A stretch of DNA of 64,000 nucleotides. Origin: Eubacteriaceae bacterium (GTDB lineage Bacteria; Bacillota; Clostridia; Lachnospirales; Lachnospiraceae). Each line of letters opens with the position of its first letter. Positions within the stretch are counted from its first letter, which is position 1. The stretch lies in assembly GCA_902362455.1 (NCBI GenBank), contig CABIWJ010000004.1:89824-153823 (forward strand). The letters run 5' to 3'. The notes beneath the pieces are model-generated. The model made no database searches and was not told the DNA's origin. It saw nothing but the letters and a program-made list of their open reading frames with translations. The position numbers and the translations under genes are program-made. This document shows, piece by piece, positions 6,906 to 15,221 of this stretch.

Positions 6906-8615
6906 ATGGCTAGATACAATAAGATACGACTAGGTGACTGCCTGGTACAAAAAGGCATGATTACAGAAGAACAGTTGTCAGAAGCCTTAGTTAAGCAGAA
7001 AGAGAATGGCACTAAGCTTGGCGAGACAATTGTTGAATTGGGTTATGTCTCAGAAAATGATATGATTGATGTGTTAGTCGAGCAGCTTGGAATTGAGTAT
7101 GTTGATGTTAGAAAGATAAAAGTTGATGAGAATGCAGCAAGGCTATTGAAAGAAGACTTTATGCGTAAGAATAGTCTTATACCAATTGCATTTGATGAAC
7201 TTTTGCCAAATGTCATCAGAGTTGCAATGGCTGATCCGATGGACATCATAGCGATAGATGATATTTCTATTATAACCAATATGCAGGTAGACCCTGTATT
7301 GTCTACTAAGGGCCAGATAAATATGGCTATAGATAAGATATTTGGTGCGACGCAAGCTATGCAGGCTGCTGAACAGTACAGAAAAGAACGTGAAAGAGAT
7401 AGAGAAAAAGCTGGACTCAATATGGATGAGGAAGAGGAAGATTCAGAACTTGATAATTCTCCGATCGTTCAGCTTGTTCGAAGCATATTAGAGCAGGGCG
7501 TAAGAAGGAGAGCCAGTGATATACATATTGAGGCACTTGAGTTTCAAGTAAGAGTCAGATTCAGAATTGATGGTGCTTTAGTTCAGGTAATGACATATGA
7601 TATAGATTTATTACCAGCAATTGTTGCCAGAATTAAGATTATAGGCGGTATGGATATATCGGAGAAGAGAAAACCGCAGGATGGTCGTATTGCTATGACA
7701 GTCGACAGACGAGACTACGATGTCCGTGTATCTATATTACCGACTATTAACGGCGAGAAAGTCGTTATGCGTTTGACTTCTAAAGAGAATCTTACGAGAG
7801 ATAAGAAAAACTTAGGCTTTTCAGAGGAGGAATTAGAGAAGTTTGATAGAATATTAAAGAACCCACATGGAATCATACTTGTAACAGGACCTACTGGTTC
7901 AGGTAAATCTACAACATTATATACGGCATTGAGTGAACTTAATACAGAGGACGTTAACATTATAACAGTTGAGGACCCTGTAGAAGCAAACATGGAAGGA
8001 ATTAATCAGGTGCATGTTAATGAAAAAGCGGGACTTACATTTGCAAGCGCATTAAGATCTATTCTCCGTCAGGATCCGGATATAATTATGATAGGTGAAA
8101 TTCGAGACGGTGAGACTGCTGGTATAGCTGTAAAAGCGGCTATCACAGGACATTTAGTTGTTAGTACATTGCATACAAATGGTACAGCGAGTACAGTAAC
8201 CCGTCTTGTAGATATGGGTATGGAATCTTACTTAATAGGTGATGCTTTGGTAGGCGTTATAGCACAGCGACTTGTAAGAAGACTATGCCCTGAGTGTAAA
8301 CGGCTTGTTTACGCGACTGAAGATGAGAAGAGATTATTAGGTGTTACGACACCTGGTGATTTACCGATATATGAACCGGTTGGCTGTGAGGCTTGTGGTA
8401 ACACAGGATACCATGGACGAATCGGTGTATATGAGATAATGCCTGTTACAAATGACTTAAGAATAAAGATTGCTGCAGGAGCAAGAGCTGACGAGATTAA
8501 AGAACAGGCGGTCAGTGAGGGTATGAGCACATTAAGTGTAAGTGCAGCAAAATTATGTGTGCAAGGTGTAACTTCATTTAAAGAAGCACTTAAGATAGCA
8601 TATGAATCAGAATAA
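6906..8615 (+). CDS. pilB: type IV pilus assembly ATPase PilB
   Basis: 569 residues. The N-terminal T2SSE-N/MshEN-type domain occupies about 1-150 (RLGDCLVQKGMITEEQL). It is followed by the GspE/PilB secretion ATPase: Walker A GPTGSGKST at about 328-336, an Asp box (ITVEDPVE), Walker B (PDIIMIGEIRD) and a His box (HLVVSTLHTN). A tetracysteine zinc site (Cys461/464 and 494/497) is diagnostic for the extension ATPases and absent from PilT. It powers pilin polymerisation at the cytoplasmic face. MshEN-type domains in some homologues bind c-di-GMP, which would link it to the PilZ protein in this window. It heads the pilus cluster; GAGGG at 6892-6896 precedes the ATG. Confidence 0.95.
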   Translation: MARYNKIRLGDCLVQKGMITEEQLSEALVKQKENGTKLGETIVELGYVSENDMIDVLVEQLGIEYVDVRKIKVDENAARLLKEDFMRKNSLIPIAFDELLPNVIRVAMADPMDIIAIDDISIITNMQVDPVLSTKGQINMAIDKIFGATQAMQAAEQYRKERERDREKAGLNMDEEEEDSELDNSPIVQLVRSILEQGVRRRASDIHIEALEFQVRVRFRIDGALVQVMTYDIDLLPAIVARIKIIGGMDISEKRKPQDGRIAMTVDRRDYDVRVSILPTINGEKVVMRLTSKENLTRDKKNLGFSEEELEKFDRILKNPHGIILVTGPTGSGKSTTLYTALSELNTEDVNIITVEDPVEANMEGINQVHVNEKAGLTFASALRSILRQDPDIIMIGEIRDGETAGIAVKAAITGHLVVSTLHTNGTASTVTRLVDMGMESYLIGDALVGVIAQRLVRRLCPECKRLVYATEDEKRLLGVTTPGDLPIYEPVGCEACGNTGYHGRIGVYEIMPVTNDLRIKIAAGARADEIKEQAVSEGMSTLSVSAAKLCVQGVTSFKEALKIAYESE

Positions 8616-8630
8616 GGAGGCAGTTAGAAA

Positions 8631-9695
8631 ATGATATCTATTGAAGAATTACTAAATGTTGCGGCCGAACATAACGCGTCCGATGTACATATTACAGTTG
8701 GAGTTCCGCCTAAGATGAGAGTGAATGGCGATTTACTTGATATGGATTATCCAAGATTGATGCCTGATGATGCAGAGAACATTATTATGAGCATACTTGA
8801 TAAGAGGCATAAAGCTATATTTGATGAGAAAGGTGAAGTGGATTTCTCAATATCTATACCTATGGTAGGAAGATACCGTGTTAATATATTTAGACAGAGA
8901 GGGTCAATGGCAGCAGCACTTCGTGTGGTTGGTACAGAGATTCCTAATCCGGATAAGTTAGGTGTTCCTAAGGCAGTACAGGACTTACATAAGAGAAAGA
9001 GAGGACTTGTGTTAGTAACAGGACCTACAGGTTCAGGTAAATCTACAACACTTGCTTCTATTATAGATTTGGTTAATACAAATACATCTTCACATATTAT
9101 TACATTGGAAGATCCTATCGAGTATATGCACAAGCATAAGAAAGCTATGGTTAACCAGAGGGAGATTGGATTGGACTCTATGTCATATAATAATGCATTA
9201 AGAGCTGCACTCCGTGAAGACCCTGATGTAATCCTTGTTGGTGAGATGCGTGACTTTGAGACAATTTCGATTGCGGTAACAGCAGCAGAAACAGGACATC
9301 TTGTATTCTCTACATTGCATACAATTGGTGCAGCAGCAACAATTGACCGTATTATTGACGTATTCCCTACACATCAGCAGCAACAGATAAGAGTTCAGTT
9401 ATCAATGGTATTAGAGGCTGTTATATCTCAGCAACTTATTCCTACAGCTGACCATAAACGAAGAGTTGCAGCATTTGAGGTAATGATAACGAATCCTGCG
9501 ATTAAAAACCTTATTCGTGAAGGTAAAACATATCAGATTCAGTCTATGATCCAGACAAATAAGAAATTAGGAATGCAGACTATGGATGATGCGCTTTATG
9601 ATTTATACAGACGTGGAGAGATAACGGGAGAGAGATGTGCTGCATATGCACAGGATATCGTGTCTATGGACAAACGTTTACGAGGAATTATCTAG
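8631..9695 (+). CDS. pilT: type IV pilus retraction ATPase PilT
   Basis: 354 residues, the usual PilT length. Visible motifs are Walker A GPTGSGKST (about 131-139), the Asp box ITLEDPIE, Walker B PDVILVGEMRD, the His box HLVFSTLHT, and the PilT-specific C-terminal element seen as AIKNLIREGK (AIRNLIRE in most homologues). The zinc cysteines of PilB are missing, as expected. PilT depolymerises the pilus and drives twitching and DNA uptake. It starts 15 nt after pilB with a strong AAGGAGG. Its presence argues for a dynamic, retractable pilus and not a static secretion pseudopilus. Confidence 0.95.
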   Translation: MISIEELLNVAAEHNASDVHITVGVPPKMRVNGDLLDMDYPRLMPDDAENIIMSILDKRHKAIFDEKGEVDFSISIPMVGRYRVNIFRQRGSMAAALRVVGTEIPNPDKLGVPKAVQDLHKRKRGLVLVTGPTGSGKSTTLASIIDLVNTNTSSHIITLEDPIEYMHKHKKAMVNQREIGLDSMSYNNALRAALREDPDVILVGEMRDFETISIAVTAAETGHLVFSTLHTIGAAATIDRIIDVFPTHQQQQIRVQLSMVLEAVISQQLIPTADHKRRVAAFEVMITNPAIKNLIREGKTYQIQSMIQTNKKLGMQTMDDALYDLYRRGEITGERCAAYAQDIVSMDKRLRGII

Positions 9696-9813
9696 ATAAT
9701 ATGATAGAATATTTGGACAATGTTACTAAATATGTAGCCAGACATTGTGCAAAATGATAAAAATATTAACAAAATATTAATAAAGTTAAAACAAGTGGTA
9801 AATAAAAAGAAAA

Positions 9814-9844
9814 TATGATATAATTTGTACATAATTTAGTACAA
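9814..9844 (+). promoter_or_regulatory. extended -10 promoter with an inverted repeat, upstream of pilC
   Basis: TGA-TATAAT (9816-9824) is a perfect -10 with the extended TG; the -35 region is weak (TGGTAA, 9796-9801). Immediately downstream, over the predicted start site, 6-bp arms TTGTAC (9825-9830) and GTACAA (9839-9844) form an inverted repeat with 8-nt spacing that could be an operator. This lies in the 181-nt gap between pilT and pilC. It suggests that pilC and the pilins can be expressed separately from the motor ATPases. Confidence 0.6.
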
Positions 9845-9876
9845 GATTAAAAAAACTCTTAGAGAGGAGTGAAAAG

Positions 9877-11100
9877 ATGCCAAATTATAAATATACCGCA
9901 TATGGTAAAGATGGCAAGGAAATAAAAGGCTCTGTCGAAGCAGAAGACAAAGAAGCTGCTTTGCAACAGATAAAGAATGCCGGAAACATTCCGGTAAATG
10001 TTTCGGAAGAAGGTATTTTTGATAAAGATATTAATATCTCGTTTGGTGGTAATAAAGTATCAGCAAGAGATTTAAGTATCTTCTGCAGACAGTTTGTTAG
10101 TATATCTGGTGCTGGTGTATCGATAGTAGATGCATTGGAAATGTTAGCTGACCAGACAGAAAGCAAAGAGTTAAAAGCAGCTATAATCGACATAAAAGTA
10201 TCTGTTCAGAAAGGTGAGACGCTTGCTAACAGTATGAGAAAGCAAGGTAAAATATTTCCACCTATTATGATAAATATGATTGAGGCAGGTGAGGCTTCTG
10301 GTAACCTGGAGGTTTCATTTGATCGAATGGCTACACAGTTTGAGAAACAAACAAAACTACAGGCACTGGTTAAGAAATCTATGATATATCCTATAGCATT
10401 AATGGTTGTAGTAATCGGTGTAGTTGTTGCAATGATGATTTTAGTTATTCCGTCGTTCTCAGAGATGTATGCAGATATGGATCAACAGTTACCGGCTCTT
10501 ACAAGAGCATTGGTTGCGTGCAGTGATTTTATAGTTGATAAATGGTATATATTAATAGCTGTTATTGCTATTATAGTTATAGCATTCAAGGTATTTGCAG
10601 CAAGTGAGAAAGGTACATATATATTAGCAAATATGTCGATGAAAGCACCAATATTTGGCAAGCTTACAGTGAAGTCAGCTTCAGCACAGTTTGCAAGAAC
10701 TCTTTCGACACTTACAGCGTCTGGTATCTCTATGATAGACGCACTAGAAATTGCAGGTAAGACTATGAAGAATGTAATATTTAGAGACGCTGTTATGGAG
10801 GCAAGGGAAAAAGTTGCACAAGGTAGACCGTTATCTGAACCACTTAAGAATGGAAAAGTATTTCCTAATATGATAGTTCATATGATAGGTATCGGTGAAG
10901 AAACAGGTAATATGGAAGATATGCTTATTACGGCAGCATCATATTATGAAGAAGAAGTAGAAGTGGCTACTCAATCGACAGCAGCAGTTATTGAGCCACT
11001 TATAATAGTAGTTATGGCAGCTATTGTCGGAACAATTATTATGGCGATACTTATACCTATGTTTGGTATGTATGACTTGGCTGGTGGCGATGAAGCTTAG
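9877..11100 (+). CDS. pilC: type IV pilus platform protein PilC
   Basis: 407 residues, typical of PilC/GspF. A short N-terminal region (YKYTAYGKDGKEIKGSVEAE) is followed by two T2SSF cytoplasmic helical domains at about 65-190 and 270-390, each with the family turn GEASGN or GEETGN. Three hydrophobic segments lie near 170-195, 220-245 and 370-400. PilC sits in the membrane, contacts PilB and PilT, and converts ATPase rotation into pilin insertion or removal. A GAGAGGAG ribosome site precedes the ATG. Pilin genes follow within 30 nt. Confidence 0.95.
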   Translation: MPNYKYTAYGKDGKEIKGSVEAEDKEAALQQIKNAGNIPVNVSEEGIFDKDINISFGGNKVSARDLSIFCRQFVSISGAGVSIVDALEMLADQTESKELKAAIIDIKVSVQKGETLANSMRKQGKIFPPIMINMIEAGEASGNLEVSFDRMATQFEKQTKLQALVKKSMIYPIALMVVVIGVVVAMMILVIPSFSEMYADMDQQLPALTRALVACSDFIVDKWYILIAVIAIIVIAFKVFAASEKGTYILANMSMKAPIFGKLTVKSASAQFARTLSTLTASGISMIDALEIAGKTMKNVIFRDAVMEAREKVAQGRPLSEPLKNGKVFPNMIVHMIGIGEETGNMEDMLITAASYYEEEVEVATQSTAAVIEPLIIVVMAAIVGTIIMAILIPMFGMYDLAGGDEA

Positions 11101-11128
11101 AATGAATGATATAAGAAAGGTGAGGTGC

Positions 11129-11548
11129 ATGAAAAAGGATAATAAAGGTTTTTCACTTATAGAATTAATTATAGTTATTGCCATTATGGCTGTGCTCGTA
11201 GCGGTAATTGCACCAAACCTTAGCAAATATCTATCGTCGTCCAAGCAGAAAACTGATATATCTAATATTGATACAATCAAAGGCGTGATTGAACAAAGTT
11301 GTGCACTTACAAATACTGAAGTGTCTGAACCACAGAGCCTCGGGACTTGGGTGGAACTGAAAGAAAATAGTGTATACTATGATTCCGATGCAGCTGACGT
11401 CGATGGTTATACGGCTTTTTCAAGAAGTGTTGCAGAAGCATTAGGAGAGGTCCCAAAGTCTAAAGTTACAGGAAAGGATTTCTGGGTAAAGATAGAACAG
11501 GATTCAACAACTGGAATATATACTGTAACAGTGAAGTCAAAATCATAA
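11129..11548 (+). CDS. type IV pilin, major-type (copy 1)
   Basis: 139 residues with a class III signal: a short charged leader of 7 residues ending KG, cleavage before Phe8, then FSLIELIIVIAIMAVLV with the essential Glu at mature +5 (Glu12). A globular domain of about 100 residues follows, with one cysteine near the middle (SCALT). The AAAGGTGAGG region just before ATG 11129 is the ribosome site; reading further upstream only extends into pilC. Its N-terminal 40 residues are nearly identical to the next gene, but the C-terminal domains differ. Both probably assemble into the pilus fibre; which one is the major subunit cannot be told from sequence. Confidence 0.9.
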   Translation: MKKDNKGFSLIELIIVIAIMAVLVAVIAPNLSKYLSSSKQKTDISNIDTIKGVIEQSCALTNTEVSEPQSLGTWVELKENSVYYDSDAADVDGYTAFSRSVAEALGEVPKSKVTGKDFWVKIEQDSTTGIYTVTVKSKS

Positions 11549-11619
11549 TTTATGTTCATAACATCAGAAGATGTTAATGATAAATAAAATAATATTATAA
11601 GAAAAGGAGTGTTAGTTTT

Positions 11620-12030
11620 ATGAAAAAAACAAACAACAAAGGTTTCTCATTAATCGAGCTTATTATCGTTATTGCTATTATGGCTGTCTTAGTAGCAATC
11701 ATAGCTCCAAACTTAACAAAATATCTTGGTAAATCCAAGAAAAACACAGACAAAAAAAATCTGGATGAGATTGAATCAACTTTAAAGACATGTATTACTG
11801 ATTATGATATGGAATATGATGAGTTATTAGCAGATGGTGGTACTTTGACAGTTACTTTTGGCGCAAGTGGTGCGACACTTTCAACAGCTAATGCTAATTT
11901 TAAGTCTATTGTTGATACAGCAATTGATGCAAGCAAGACAAAGAGCAAAGATAAAAATAATAAATATGCTATTGCTACAATAACAAAGTCAAGTGGTACA
12001 TATGGCATTAAAGTTGAGTTTCAGTCATAG
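11620..12030 (+). CDS. type IV pilin, major-type (copy 2)
   Basis: 136 residues: leader MKKTNNKG, mature start Phe9, Glu at +5 (Glu13), then the N-terminal helix LIELIIVIAIMAVLVAIIAPN shared with copy 1 apart from small changes. The globular part (CITDYDMEYDELLADGG onward) is Lys/Ser/Thr-rich with a single Cys. It follows copy 1 by 71 nt and has a strong AAAAGGAGTG ribosome site. The strong site and the small, simple globular domain make it the better candidate for the bulk subunit, which is inference only. Confidence 0.9.
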   Translation: MKKTNNKGFSLIELIIVIAIMAVLVAIIAPNLTKYLGKSKKNTDKKNLDEIESTLKTCITDYDMEYDELLADGGTLTVTFGASGATLSTANANFKSIVDTAIDASKTKSKDKNNKYAIATITKSSGTYGIKVEFQS

Positions 12031-12073
12031 TTAGAAACTAATTTAAAATCAAAAGCAAAGGTAGATAGACACA

Positions 12074-12826
12074 ATGAATACATTCTTAATAATAATTACT
12101 ATAATATATGGAATAATAATAGGCAGCTTTTTAAATGTATGTATATATAGGATACCTAAGAATGAAAGCATTGTGACGGACAGGTCACATTGTATGACTT
12201 GTGGGCATAAGCTCAAGTGGTACGATTTGGTACCACTTGTAAGCTACCTTACATTAGGTGGTAAATGCAGATATTGTAAGACGAAGATTTCTAAACAGTA
12301 TCCGGTAATTGAATTTACTAATGGTGTATTATATGGAATACTTGTAGTAGTTAATGGATTCAATATATCAACCATACTATTTTGTTTGTGTTCATCTGCA
12401 TTATTAGCACTTAGTGTTATTGACTGGAGAACATTTGAGATTCCAATAGCCTTTAATATTTTCATCGGTATTTTGGGCATTATAAGATTACTTACAGATT
12501 TAGAACATTGGTATGTATATATCATTGGATTCTTTGCAGTAAGTGGTTTTTTATATTTATTATTTTTAATTACTAAAGGAAGAGGTATTGGCGGTGGTGA
12601 CATTAAATTAATGGCTGCTGCAGGCTTACTCATAGGCTGGAAGAATATTATTCTTGCTTTGGGAATAGGATGCGTATTAGGTTCGATCATTCATATTATT
12701 CTGATGAAAGTCCAGAATAAGGAAAGAGTGCTTGCATTCGGACCATACCTGTCATTAGGTATATATATAGCTATGTTATATGGTAACCAGATTATTGAAT
12801 GGTATATAAATACGTTTATTTATTAA
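12074..12826 (+). CDS. pilD: prepilin peptidase/N-methyltransferase PilD
   Basis: 250 residues, an A24 aspartic peptidase with about 7-8 membrane helices. The N-terminal methylase-type part carries GSFLNVCIYRIP and a four-cysteine zinc site (CMTC and CRYC). The peptidase part has the two catalytic Asp residues in SVIDWRTFEIP and in the GxGD motif (GGGDIKLMAA). It removes the leader of every prepilin in this locus after Gly and methylates the new N-terminus. The reading frame is intact, and it lies between the major pilins and the alignment-complex genes. Confidence 0.95.
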   Translation: MNTFLIIITIIYGIIIGSFLNVCIYRIPKNESIVTDRSHCMTCGHKLKWYDLVPLVSYLTLGGKCRYCKTKISKQYPVIEFTNGVLYGILVVVNGFNISTILFCLCSSALLALSVIDWRTFEIPIAFNIFIGILGIIRLLTDLEHWYVYIIGFFAVSGFLYLLFLITKGRGIGGGDIKLMAAAGLLIGWKNIILALGIGCVLGSIIHIILMKVQNKERVLAFGPYLSLGIYIAMLYGNQIIEWYINTFIY

Positions 12827-12852
12827 TAAAAACTATTGAGGGAGGCTAAGAG

Positions 12853-14439
12853 ATGGCATCTAAAACATTAACCATTGAAATTGGTAATGAATTCATTAAA
12901 GTCTGTGAAGCACAGGTTAATAAGAATAATGTAATGGTTCATCATGCAATTTCAGTACAGACACCACAGGATACCGTAGAGGATGGATTTGTTAAGGATA
13001 TTACTCAGGTATCAGAAGCTATAGGAAGAGCATTAACACAGGAACAGATTACAGCTAAGGAAGTTACATTCGTACTTAACTCATCAAGAGTAGCTACAAA
13101 AGAGGTAATTATTCCTTATGTTAAGATGGACAAAGTTCAGGAATTAATTAATGCAAATGCTTCAGAATATTTCCCTGTTAATATTGATGATTATGTATTA
13201 TCTTATACAATTCTTGAGGCTAAGAAAACTAAGGAAGAACAGAAGATGAGAGTTCTTGTCTATGCCGCACCTGAGAGAATGGTAGAGAGCTATTTCAATC
13301 TTGCTAATCTTCTTGGAATGAGAGTTAAGGCAGTGGATTATGCTGGTAACAGTACATTGCAGTTAATTAAGATTCAGATTGATGAAAGACCAACTTTAGT
13401 AGTTCAGTTAGGTATGGATACAACTATTGTATCTGTTATGAATAATAATGTATTACAATTACAGAGAACAATTCCGTATGGTGAATCACTTTTGCTTAAT
13501 TCCGTAATGGAGAGCAGAAATGTTAAGGCGAATGTAGCTCTGGAATTATTAGCATCAGCACAGATTGTTAAGAATTCTCTTGAAGAAGATGAGACTACTA
13601 ATTCATTAAAATATCTTATAAGTAATGTAAACAGAGTTATTGAATATTATTCAAGCAGAAATACAGAAGCACCACTTCAGAAGATTGTAATTATCGGTGA
13701 GGGTGCAGATGTGCTTGGAATGGATGTCTTGTTCTCTAATGAAACAAGCCTTCCAGCAGAACGTTTAACATTATTAAAGAATGTTGAATCATATAACAGA
13801 ATTAAATTGTCTACATCATTATTGAAACAGTATATGGCAAATGTAGGTGCAGCACTTAATCCTATACATTTACAACCTAAGAAGTCAATAAGTAGTAAAG
13901 CTGAAAAGGGTGCAAATGTTAATATAGTACCATATGTAGCGACTATGGTAGTGATGCTTGCAGCTTCGGTTGTACTTGCAGTAATTCCACTTACTAGATA
14001 TACTGTTAAGAATAACGAGAAGAAAGATATGGAAAAAGAAATTAAGAATTTATCCAGTGTAAATGAAATATATAGTGAATATTATAATGCTGAGGATAAA
14101 TTAGCTGATTTAAAGGCATTCTATTTGTCAACATGTAATAATACTGAATGGGTATATAACCTATTTGAATTTTTAGAAAAGGATATGCCAAAGAACATGT
14201 TATTTAATACTTTGGCAGTTGATTCTGGAAATGTAACTATATCAGGTGCTACTATCTATGAATATGAACTTGCTGGTGTACTTAATTCATTAGAGCAGGA
14301 GAATCATATTAGTAACATTGTAACAAGTGGATATACTCATAATAAGGATAAAGGAACAGTTACTTTTGATTTAAGTTTCAGTATAGTTAGTGATGATTTA
14401 GCGGAAGTTGAGACTACAAATGGAGAGGAGGCTAACTAA
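12853..14439 (+). CDS. pilM: PilM-PilN fusion protein of the pilus alignment complex
   Basis: 528 residues, against about 350 for PilM alone. Residues 1-335 are an actin-like PilM ATPase (TLTIEIGNEFIKVCEAQV at the start, ANVGAALN at its end). Then comes IHLQPKK, resembling the INLLPxR peptide by which free PilN binds PilM. A transmembrane segment follows (about 356-378), then a coiled coil and a ferredoxin-like extracytoplasmic domain (ISGATIYEYELAGVLNSLEQ) typical of PilN. The reading frame runs through without a stop or internal ribosome site at the junction. It should bridge the cytoplasmic ATPase ring to PilO in the membrane. Fusion is the main oddity; no separate pilN is present. Confidence 0.85.
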   Translation: MASKTLTIEIGNEFIKVCEAQVNKNNVMVHHAISVQTPQDTVEDGFVKDITQVSEAIGRALTQEQITAKEVTFVLNSSRVATKEVIIPYVKMDKVQELINANASEYFPVNIDDYVLSYTILEAKKTKEEQKMRVLVYAAPERMVESYFNLANLLGMRVKAVDYAGNSTLQLIKIQIDERPTLVVQLGMDTTIVSVMNNNVLQLQRTIPYGESLLLNSVMESRNVKANVALELLASAQIVKNSLEEDETTNSLKYLISNVNRVIEYYSSRNTEAPLQKIVIIGEGADVLGMDVLFSNETSLPAERLTLLKNVESYNRIKLSTSLLKQYMANVGAALNPIHLQPKKSISSKAEKGANVNIVPYVATMVVMLAASVVLAVIPLTRYTVKNNEKKDMEKEIKNLSSVNEIYSEYYNAEDKLADLKAFYLSTCNNTEWVYNLFEFLEKDMPKNMLFNTLAVDSGNVTISGATIYEYELAGVLNSLEQENHISNIVTSGYTHNKDKGTVTFDLSFSIVSDDLAEVETTNGEEAN

Positions 14440-14440
14440 T

Positions 14441-15136
14441 ATGAGTGAAAATAGAAATAATATGAATAATTTAAGATATGTATTTATATTAATAGGTGTG
14501 TTAGCATTATTAGCATCATATTTCTTAGTATTCACTAAATATAATACTAAGATAAGTGATATTTCAGATGAGATAAAGACTCTTAAAACAGAAAGAGACA
14601 GGCTCAAGGAGCTATATGCTAATAAAGATAATATAAAGTCTCAGACAGCATCACTTGAGAGTGACATAGACAAAGAATTAAGCAAATATGATGGTGGATT
14701 ATCATATAAAGCAGAGATTATGGACACATATAATATGACACAGGACTTGAAGGTTGATGTTAATTCTCTTACTTTAAATGCTAAGGAAGTACCATATACA
14801 TTTGGACAGCTTGCTTCTGTAAATCCTAATGGTGGTTCTAGTGATGTGGGAAAATATACAAGTGAATCAATGAGTTATGATATATCGACAAATGGTACAT
14901 ATGACCAGCTGAAACAGATTATTAAATATATAATTGATACAAATGGAAAGAGAAAAGCATTAAAAACAATATCTATATCTGGTGGTGGACAAGAGGAATT
15001 GAATATGACTGTATCATTAACAGAATATGCAATTGCCGGCGAAGGAAGAGAAATCCAGAAGGTAGAGATACCAGATTATGAAAAATCTACAAACAATTTA
15101 TTCTTCAATCAGGTTATTGTAAGAGTAGCAGAATAA
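14441..15136 (+). CDS. pilO: PilO-like pilus alignment protein
   Basis: About 231 residues: a short cytoplasmic N-terminus, one membrane helix (about 11-28, LRYVFILIGVLALLASYF), a coiled coil (about 35-80), then a ferredoxin-like domain ending in YDISTNGTYDQLKQIIKYI and MTVSLTEYAI. Size, topology and position after PilM-N identify it as PilO, which pairs with PilN outside the membrane. The AGAGGAGG ribosome site overlaps the end of the preceding gene, and the ATG at 14441 is one nucleotide after its stop codon, so translation is probably coupled. The GTG/ATG-like starts upstream lie inside the ribosome site and are not favoured. Confidence 0.8.
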   Translation: MSENRNNMNNLRYVFILIGVLALLASYFLVFTKYNTKISDISDEIKTLKTERDRLKELYANKDNIKSQTASLESDIDKELSKYDGGLSYKAEIMDTYNMTQDLKVDVNSLTLNAKEVPYTFGQLASVNPNGGSSDVGKYTSESMSYDISTNGTYDQLKQIIKYIIDTNGKRKALKTISISGGGQEELNMTVSLTEYAIAGEGREIQKVEIPDYEKSTNNLFFNQVIVRVAE

Positions 15137-15141
15137 AAACA

Positions 15142-15168
15142 TCTTAGCCAGTGAAATTCACTGGCTAA
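15142..15168 (-). terminator. strong hairpin between pilO and the minor pilin genes
   Basis: A perfect inverted repeat with 13-nt arms (CTTAGCCAGTGAA and TTCACTGGCTAAG around one A). On the + strand no T-run follows, so it is not a standard terminator for the pil operon. On the - strand it is followed by ATGTTTTTATT, so it reads as a terminator for antisense transcription. It could also be an RNA-processing or stabilising structure that divides the assembly genes from the minor pilin genes. Confidence 0.65.
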
Positions 15169-15221
15169 GTGTTAAATATGAGAATAATTAAACGACCTTT
15201 TAAGAAGGGAGAATTTAGTGA

